64,000 nt of DNA, taken from contig NZ_PEBS01000004.1 in the NCBI RefSeq assembly GCF_002869965.1, forward strand, positions 81,920 to 145,919, in the 5' to 3' direction. Source of the stretch: Janthinobacterium sp. ROICE36. Lineage in GTDB: Bacteria; Pseudomonadota; Gammaproteobacteria; Burkholderiales; Burkholderiaceae_D. Below the pieces are notes generated by a model. The model saw only the letters and a program-made list of their open reading frames with translations, was not told the DNA's origin and made no database searches. This document shows positions 58,718 through 64,000 of the stretch, piece after piece (the first letter of the stretch is position 1; each line of letters starts with the position of its first letter). The position numbers were made by a program, and so were the translations under genes.

Positions 58718-60589
58718 TTATTTCATGCCGTAGCGTACGCCAACGAAGACTTTCGAGCCTGGCGTGGCATAGAAACGGGCCAGTTCGTAGTTCTTGTTGG
58801 CGATGTTGTTCCAGCGGGCCAGCACCGACCACTCAGGAGCAAACTGGTAGGTGGCGTACAGATTGACCAGGCCATAGCCGCCAAGGATGTTCTTGTTGGC
58901 GGCATCGTCGTAGCGTTTGCCCGACAGCTGCCATTCGGCACCCGAGGTCAGCGCGCCCAGCGTGTAGTCAACGGCGACATTGGCGTGCTGCTTGGCACGA
59001 CGCTGCAGCTGCTTGTCCTTGGTTTGATCGCGTGGGTCCTGCAGGTCGATATTGCCACTGACATTGAAGGCGCCGAACTTGCGGCTGGCCGCCAGAGTCA
59101 CGCCTTCGAGCAGGGCTTTGTTGACGTTGTAGGCGCAACCATAGCTGCCGTTGAACAGCGGGTCCGGGCATGGCGTGGTATTGACCAGCAGGTCGGTGAC
59201 CTTGTTATGGTAGTAGGTCGCGCTGGCTTGCGATACGCCGTCGTTGTAGTGCAGGCCGATTTCCGCGTTGCGGCCCGTTTCCGGCTTGTTCGATGCCAGG
59301 CCATACCCCGGGTAGTACAGTTCATTGAAGGTCGGTGCGCGGAAGCTGGTGCCGTAGCTGGCGTTGGCGCGCAGCGCATTACTGATGCGGTAGCCATAGG
59401 CGATGCTGCCCGTGTTGTGCGAGCCGAATGCCGAGTTGTCGTCGCGGCGGCCGCTGATATTGAACAGGTGCGCGCCGCGTACCATGTTGTATGCCGCTGC
59501 ATAGGACTTGGTATTGCGTGCGCCCGTTACTTCCGGCGTGCTGCTCGACATGACGTCTTCATCGCGGTAGCTGGCCAGCAATTGCAGGTTGTCGCGGCCG
59601 ATGCGGATGTCGTTTTGCCAGGTGATGTCGGTCTGCTTGGTGTCGATCTGGCTTTTGCCATACGATGCCGCGCTGCTGTCATCGCCCGACTTGTCGCGCG
59701 CTTCCGCGTAGCGCAGTTCGCTGGTCCACTTTGGCAGGAATTCATTCTTGGTGAAGATGGAGACGTTTTGCAGCTTCTGGTTGCTGCGTGCATCGTAGCC
59801 CGGGCCGGCGTCGTACTGGGATTTCAGTTCGCTATTCAGGAACACCAGGCCAACTTCATGGCCTTTGGCCATCTGGTAGCCGAACTGGCCGCTGACGTTT
59901 TCCTTGTCGTAGCCGTCCTTGTCCGGGTTGTAGGTGAACGAGGAGGCGCCCAGCTTGGATGCGGAGAAACCATCCGATTTTTCCTTGCCTGCCGCCAGCG
60001 CGTAGCTGAAGCTGTTCACGCCGCCCGTCGAACCGGCAACGCTGGCTTCCGCCTGACGCGTGTTGTTGCTGCCGTAACCGGCGAAAGCAGAGAAGCGCGT
60101 AGCGCCGTCGCCTTTCTTGGTGAAGATCTGGATCACGCCGCCGATGGCATCGGCGCCATACATGGTGCTCAGCGGACCGTAGACGATTTCAACGTGGTCG
60201 ATGCTTGACAGGGGCAGGGCGCTCCAGTTGGCCGTGCCCAGGGTAGACGAGCCGATGCGCACGCCATCGACCAGTACGATATTCTGGTTGCTGTTCGCGC
60301 CGCGGATGAACACGCTGGCCGAGGTGCCTGCGCCGCCATTGCGGGTCACTTCGATACCGCGCTGCTTTTGCAGCAGGTCGATCAGCGTACCGGCGCCTGA
60401 GCGCGCGATGTCTTCCGAGCTGATGGTCTGCGTATCGCTCAATACTTCGCTCAGGTGCTGCGGGTAGCGGCTGGCGGTGACGACGATTGGATCGAAGGTA
60501 TCTGGCGTGGCTTGAGCGAAAGCGGCAGGCGCGGCAATGGCTAGCGCGAGCGACGTGAGGGCCGCGTGGCGGGAAACAGCATGGGTCAT
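58718..60589 (-). CDS. btuB: BtuB, TonB-dependent cobalamin receptor
   Basis: A 623-residue outer-membrane receptor. A signal peptide ends APAAFAQ, followed by a TonB-box-like DTFDPIVVTAS, a plug domain (SEDIARSGAGTLIDLLQKQRGIEVTRNGG) and a 22-strand barrel. The TonB-dependent import role follows from riboswitch control and btuCDF linkage. Unusually, the final residue is Lys (RYGMK) rather than an aromatic. It is the first gene of the ten-gene operon. Confidence 0.95.
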   Translation of the reverse strand: MTHAVSRHAALTSLALAIAAPAAFAQATPDTFDPIVVTASRYPQHLSEVLSDTQTISSEDIARSGAGTLIDLLQKQRGIEVTRNGGAGTSASVFIRGANSNQNIVLVDGVRIGSSTLGTANWSALPLSSIDHVEIVYGPLSTMYGADAIGGVIQIFTKKGDGATRFSAFAGYGSNNTRQAEASVAGSTGGVNSFSYALAAGKEKSDGFSASKLGASSFTYNPDKDGYDKENVSGQFGYQMAKGHEVGLVFLNSELKSQYDAGPGYDARSNQKLQNVSIFTKNEFLPKWTSELRYAEARDKSGDDSSAASYGKSQIDTKQTDITWQNDIRIGRDNLQLLASYRDEDVMSSSTPEVTGARNTKSYAAAYNMVRGAHLFNISGRRDDNSAFGSHNTGSIAYGYRISNALRANASYGTSFRAPTFNELYYPGYGLASNKPETGRNAEIGLHYNDGVSQASATYYHNKVTDLLVNTTPCPDPLFNGSYGCAYNVNKALLEGVTLAASRKFGAFNVSGNIDLQDPRDQTKDKQLQRRAKQHANVAVDYTLGALTSGAEWQLSGKRYDDAANKNILGGYGLVNLYATYQFAPEWSVLARWNNIANKNYELARFYATPGSKVFVGVRYGMK

Positions 60590-60698
60590 GATAATTTTCA
60601 GTAAGTAATATGCAACCAGCCGACGTCCCCGTAGGCCAGATTGAACAGAAGTGGGAACTGAAGATGACGATCGAAGATGGCCATGGGCCATTCGGATC

Positions 60699-60716
60699 GC
60701 GAACATCCCCGTTCGC
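60699..60716 (-). promoter_or_regulatory. Hairpin downstream of the cobalamin aptamer
   Basis: GCGAAC-N6-GTTCGC, 6-bp stem immediately after the aptamer in the btuB leader. It has no following U tract, so the expression platform probably acts at translation or through longer-range pairing. Confidence 0.4.
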
Positions 60717-60724
60717 ACACTTCC

Positions 60725-60942
60725 ACCTGTCCTGGCCGGTATCCGGGCTGGCAAGTACGGCTATCCCACCTTCCCATGCTCGATGATTGCAAGCACAGTG
60801 GTTGTCAGAGATAGCTTGTCGTCCGCTTCCTGTCGGGAGGGGCGACACTTGCTTACCGTTGCGGGGGCAGCACACGTTCGCCGCAGGCGCGGCATCGTGT
60901 TTCCCGTTTAACTGCGCTCATGGACATGAGCGCGGGCACCAA
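60725..60942 (-). ncRNA. Cobalamin riboswitch
   Basis: Read on the minus strand, the leader contains the AdoCbl/B12 aptamer features: GGTGCCCGCGC at the 5' end, GTTAAACGGGAA, the invariant GTGCTGCCCCCGCAACGGTAAGC, then CACTGTGC, ATGGGAAGG and a closing AGCCCGGATACCGGCC. It precedes btuB by about 135 nt. Binding of cobalamin should shut off the ten-gene uptake and biosynthesis operon. Confidence 0.95.
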
Positions 60943-60951
60943 AACCCCGCC

Positions 60952-60980
60952 ATTATACGTGCAGCAGGCGTAGACTGAAA
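60952..60980 (-). promoter_or_regulatory. Promoter of the btuB-cobQ operon
   Basis: On the minus strand a perfect TATAAT (60952-60957) lies 17 bp downstream of TTTCAG (60975-60980). Transcription would start about 60945, exactly where the riboswitch aptamer begins. Confidence 0.7.
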
Positions 60981-61002
60981 TGGCTGGCTGGACGCTTTGA
61001 TA

Positions 61003-61557
61003 TCAGAAATCGACGACGACCGTCGCGCCGTAGGCGATTTTATGGGCGGAACGGGCGGCCAGCAGGGCGGTTTCCTCCAATGGCAGCCGGGCTTGCAGTG
61101 CCGACAGCAGGCGGATGGTGCCCGCGTGGCAGATGATGACTGCCGTTTCGTGTTGTTCACGCAACAGATCGCCTAAAAACGCATCCACGCGGGCGGCCAT
61201 CGCCAACACATTCTCACCCCCGCCGGGACGGTACCAGGCCAGATCGGCGGCCCAGGCATCGATGTCCGCGCGTGCAATCGCGTGCCAGGGCTGCATTTCC
61301 CACGCGCCGAAATCCATCTCGGCCAGTCGCGCGTCGAAGTATAAGCCGCTGGAAGGCAAGTCTTGCGCCAATGCTGTCGCCAGGCCGGCGCAGCGACGCA
61401 ACGGGCTGGCATACAGCGGCACGCCGGCCGGCAGCGTTGCTTGCAGGCTGGCGCGCGTCGAGGCCATTTCGTGCGACGCCACCGCCACGTCGCTGCGGCC
61501 ATAGCAGGTGCCGCTGGTCACCTGCGGTGCGGGGTGGCGCACTAAAAGCAGTCGCAT
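61003..61557 (-). CDS. cobC: CobC, alpha-ribazole phosphatase (histidine phosphatase)
   Basis: A 184-residue histidine phosphatase superfamily protein. LLLVRHPAP holds the catalytic histidine, and VIICHAGTIRLL holds the second. In the cob context it should dephosphorylate alpha-ribazole phosphate or cobalamin phosphate. It starts one base after cobS. Confidence 0.9.
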   Translation of the reverse strand: MRLLLVRHPAPQVTSGTCYGRSDVAVASHEMASTRASLQATLPAGVPLYASPLRRCAGLATALAQDLPSSGLYFDARLAEMDFGAWEMQPWHAIARADIDAWAADLAWYRPGGGENVLAMAARVDAFLGDLLREQHETAVIICHAGTIRLLSALQARLPLEETALLAARSAHKIAYGATVVVDF

Positions 61558-61558
61558 G

Positions 61559-62365
61559 TTAATAGAAGCGCACGGGAGGCTGGAAGCTGGACAAGATGGC
61601 CAGATAGATTGCCACTTCCGCTACTTGCTGTACGCCGCCCAGGCAGTCGCCTGTATAGCCTTGCAGGCGCTGCTGGCATTTGCGGCCCAGCCAGAAAGCG
61701 GCCGCCGCCGCTGCCACGACGGCAAAGACCAGCGTGGCCCAGTAAAATATCCCCAAGGCGCCGCACACGACGACGGGCAGCAGGCCGCCGGTAGCGGCGA
61801 TGATGAATTCAGCGGTGCTCATTTCTTGCGCCATGGGCTTGGCCTTGCCTTCGTCGCGCGCATAGTCCATGAGCCAGATCAGCGAAACGGCGGCCAGGCG
61901 CGAGAGCGGGTGGGCGATGAATAATGTCGCCACCCCCGTGGCAGGCGGCAGCGAAGCGAGCGCCGTGCATTTGATGGCCAGCAGGCAGACAATGCCGATG
62001 GCGCCATATGCGCCGATGCGCGAATCCTTCATGATTTCCAGTACCCGCTCGCGCGTCAGCCCACCGCCAAAGCCGTCGCACATGTCGGCGAAGCCGTCTT
62101 CATGGAAGGCGCCCGTCAGATAAATGCCGGCGGCGACGGCCAGCAGCACGGCCACCGCCGAAGGCAGGAGCCAGCTGGCCAGCAGATACACGGCGCCCGA
62201 AATGGCCGCCACGACCACGCCGACCAGCGGAAAATAGCGCGAGGCGTGCTGCAGCCAGGCCGGCTCGAAACCCACCCAGCGCGGGATCGGCAGGCGCGTG
62301 AAGAACTGCAGCGCAATGAAGAACAAACGGCACTGACGGACTGCGGCGGAAACAGGATTGGTCAT
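61559..62365 (-). CDS. cobS: CobS, adenosylcobinamide-GDP ribazoletransferase
   Basis: A 268-residue membrane enzyme that joins adenosylcobinamide-GDP and alpha-ribazole (phosphate). Family motifs are FFTRLPIPRWVGFEPAWL, TGAFHEDGFADMCDGFGGG and KDSRIGAYGAIGI. The ATG at 62365 is used; an in-frame upstream extension lies inside cobT and is not protein-like. Confidence 0.95.
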   Translation of the reverse strand: MTNPVSAAVRQCRLFFIALQFFTRLPIPRWVGFEPAWLQHASRYFPLVGVVVAAISGAVYLLASWLLPSAVAVLLAVAAGIYLTGAFHEDGFADMCDGFGGGLTRERVLEIMKDSRIGAYGAIGIVCLLAIKCTALASLPPATGVATLFIAHPLSRLAAVSLIWLMDYARDEGKAKPMAQEMSTAEFIIAATGGLLPVVVCGALGIFYWATLVFAVVAAAAAAFWLGRKCQQRLQGYTGDCLGGVQQVAEVAIYLAILSSFQPPVRFY

Positions 62366-62369
62366 GGTC

Positions 62370-63410
62370 TTAGTCTGGCATGGACTTTTCGCTGACCTGG
62401 GCCGAGGCGAAGGTCGCCATCTCGCGCATGAAGTTGACGGCCGCGTGCAGCAGCGGCAAGGCCAGCGCCGAACCCGTGCCTTCGCCGAGGCGTAAATCGA
62501 GATGCAGCAGGGGGCGCGCACCCAGGCTGGCCAGCAACTGGCGGTGGCCGTTCTCATCGGAGCAGTGTGAAAACACGCAGTAATCGAGGATGGCCGGCTG
62601 CAAACGGGCCGCCACCAGCAGGGCGCTGCTGACGATGAAGCCATCGATCAGCAAGATCATGCGCCGTTCGGCCGCTTTGAGCATGGCGCCGGCCATCATG
62701 GCGATTTCGAAACCGCCGAAGGTGGCCAGCACCTCGAGTGGCTCATGGACTGTCGCATGATGCGCGACAGCCGTTTCGATCACCTGCTGCTTGTGCAATA
62801 TGCCTTCCTTGGACAGGCCGGTACCGGCGCCGACGCAATCGGCGACGGGCGTACCTGTCAGCTTGTGCATCAGCGTGGCGGCGGCGGTGGTGTTACCGAT
62901 ACCCATTTCGCCAAAGCCCAGCACATTGCCATCGAGCGTGGCGGCCAGGTCCATCCCCGCCTGTATGGCGGCGCTGCACTGTTCCTTGCTCATGGCGGCT
63001 TCTTTGGCAAAGTTGCGGGTGCCGGGACCTTGCTTGCGGTCGAGCAAGCCGTCGCGTGGGCCGAAATCATGGTTCACGCCAGCATCTACTATATAGAGGG
63101 CGCAATCGGACTGACGGGCAAAGACATTGATGGCGGCGCCGTTGCCGAGGAAGTTTTCCACCATTTGCCAGGTCACGCTTTGTGGATAGGCAGAAATGCC
63201 TTCGGCGACGACGCCATGGTCGGCCGCAAAAACGATGATGGCAGGCTGGCGCAACGCCAGCTGTGTGCTTTGCTGGATCAGGCCGATCTGACGGGCCAGG
63301 ATTTCCAGCATGCCGAGGCTGCCCAATGGCTTGGTCTTGCTATTGATGGCATGTTCAAGGGCACTGGCCAGGGAGGGATTGGCGGTGGGGGTAATGTGTG
63401 GGATAGGCAT
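62370..63410 (-). CDS. cobT: CobT, nicotinate-nucleotide:DMB phosphoribosyltransferase
   Basis: A 346-residue phosphoribosyltransferase that makes alpha-ribazole phosphate from the lower base dimethylbenzimidazole. KTKPLGSLGMLE, VFAADHGVVAEGISAYP, GEMGIGNTTAAAT and LGEGTGSALALPLL (catalytic Glu) are conserved. The ATG at 63410 is preferred over an in-frame TTG at 63419. First gene of the cobT-cobS-cobC group, 4 nt before cobS. No riboswitch precedes it. Confidence 0.95.
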   Translation of the reverse strand: MPIPHITPTANPSLASALEHAINSKTKPLGSLGMLEILARQIGLIQQSTQLALRQPAIIVFAADHGVVAEGISAYPQSVTWQMVENFLGNGAAINVFARQSDCALYIVDAGVNHDFGPRDGLLDRKQGPGTRNFAKEAAMSKEQCSAAIQAGMDLAATLDGNVLGFGEMGIGNTTAAATLMHKLTGTPVADCVGAGTGLSKEGILHKQQVIETAVAHHATVHEPLEVLATFGGFEIAMMAGAMLKAAERRMILLIDGFIVSSALLVAARLQPAILDYCVFSHCSDENGHRQLLASLGARPLLHLDLRLGEGTGSALALPLLHAAVNFMREMATFASAQVSEKSMPD

Positions 63411-63490
63411 GGGCGTCAAGGTGGATGCGGCAGGATATTGCCAGCGCTACGATATCACACAGCAATATTTGCCCAACTGCAAATTAGCCC

Positions 63491-63519
63491 TTGCAGGGCG
63501 TGCGTGGCAGGGCTATAAT
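63491..63519 (+). promoter_or_regulatory. rrn P1 promoter
   Basis: TTGCAG (63491-63496), a 17-bp spacer and consensus TATAAT (63514-63519), followed by a GC-rich discriminator CGCCCCCTCG. Such a discriminator is the hallmark of stringently controlled (ppGpp/DksA) rRNA promoters. It lies about 365 bp before the 16S gene. Confidence 0.8.
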
Positions 63520-63682
63520 TCGCCCCCTCGCTGAACGATGCATGCAAATGCTGAATGAGGCGGGGAAAAAAGAAGGGTGACGAAATGCTGAAAAAGCTTC
63601 ATACTCTTCCTTCTTCGCAGCTGACAAACACAACGCTTTGTCCATAGCGCGAGAGCAGTAAATAAGCAGCACCGAATACCGT

Positions 63683-63751
63683 TCTTTAACAATTAACAGT
63701 CGATAAGTGTGGGCGTTTGATGTAAGTGCAGCAGCGATCTTCGGATTGCTG
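63683..63751 (+). promoter_or_regulatory. rRNA leader with boxA and UUCG hairpin
   Basis: GTTCTTTAACA (63683-63693) is the boxA antitermination element bound by NusB-NusE. A second element, CAGCGATC-TTCG-GATTGCTG (63732-63751), is an 8-bp stem with a UUCG loop, likely part of the leader fold used in RNase III processing. Confidence 0.8.
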
Positions 63752-63882
63752 TAAAACTTAAAATATCAAATGTTCACAAGAAATAATGAAATAGGCGCTA
63801 CGCAAGTAGTGGCCTGTCAGTTTTTTGAGTGAGCGACCCATCAGCAATGATGGTGCCTGTAAAAGGGCAAAGTAACAGAGAT

Positions 63883-64000
63883 TAAACTGAAGAGTTTGAT
63901 CCTGGCTCAGATTGAACGCTGGCGGCATGCCTTACACATGCAAGTCGAACGGCAGCACGGAGCTTGCTCTGGTGGCGAGTGGCGAACGGGTGAGTAATAT
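63883..64000 (+). rRNA. rrs: 16S ribosomal RNA (5' end)
   Basis: The universal start AGAGTTTGATCCTGGCTCAG, then ATTGAACGCTGGCGGCATGCC and ACATGCAAGTCGAACGG, is unmistakable. The gene is cut by the window edge after about 118 nt. The CGGCATGCCTTACACATGC pattern fits Betaproteobacteria. Confidence 0.98.

Noticed and set aside
57845..60208. A long plus-strand open frame opposite btuC and btuB
   Set aside because: It crosses two real minus-strand genes, its composition is Val/Ala/Arg-skewed and it has no ribosome binding site.
1..64000. CRISPR arrays, insertion sequences, integrase genes, tRNA genes
   Set aside because: No regularly spaced repeats, transposase-like proteins or flanking terminal repeats were seen, and no cloverleaf with TTCRA arm was recognised.

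Overview
The window is GC-rich DNA from a betaproteobacterium, most likely of the Oxalobacteraceae (Janthinobacterium/Massilia/Duganella type; the genus is an inference). Supporting signs are a Burkholderiales-style trimeric porin, dciA directly before secA, zapD and yacG next to coaE-pilD-pilC, MurD with the extra loops seen in this order, and a betaproteobacterial-type 16S rRNA start. There is no phage, insertion sequence or CRISPR array; nearly everything is chromosomal core or well-integrated accessory DNA.

Layout. 1-137: 5' end of ftsY (minus). 303-8383: a MerR regulator with a complete CarH/LitR-type adenosylcobalamin-binding module, divergent from a tightly coupled eight-gene operon: FAD oxidoreductase, DUF1365, Cfa-like methyltransferase, chalcone-isomerase-like protein, MFS transporter, DUF3833 lipoprotein, SDR and NTF2-like protein. 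This looks like a light- or B12-controlled membrane-lipid modification module. 8384-9356: non-coding, with a porin promoter and leader. 9357-12925: porin, a small secreted protein and a TPP-dependent acetolactate-synthase-like enzyme. 13124-13480: RNase P RNA.

14141-31446: the complete dcw division and cell-wall cluster in canonical order (mraZ, rsmH, ftsL, ftsI, murE, murF, mraY, murD, ftsW, murG, murC, ddl, ftsQ, ftsA, ftsZ), led by a promoter overlapped by four GTGKG boxes at exactly 10-bp spacing, the MraZ operator. 31630-39386: a Prx5-type peroxiredoxin, a methyltransferase/XRE-regulator divergent pair, a DMT exporter, lpxC, dciA and secA. 39474-44475: a lipoprotein hydrolase, argJ, a DUF815 ATPase, a Nudix hydrolase, a FitAB/VapBC-like toxin-antitoxin pair and yacG. 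44497-48170: zapD, coaE, pilD and pilC, with pilB absent. 48244-49716: a DHA2 efflux pump. About 49925-50542: a small gene broken by two compensating frameshifts.

50546-63410: cobalamin uptake and late biosynthesis on the minus strand. A cobalamin riboswitch just below a perfect -10 element leads a ten-gene operon (btuB, btuC, btuD, cobO, cobU, cbiB, a cobD-type aminotransferase, btuF, a signal-less BtuF-like protein, cobQ). Upstream lies cobT-cobS-cobC. Together they import corrinoids, adenosylate them and build the nucleotide loop, so they supply the cofactor that the CarH-like regulator at the other end would sense. 63491-64000: an rrn promoter with a GC-rich discriminator, a boxA leader and the start of 16S rRNA.
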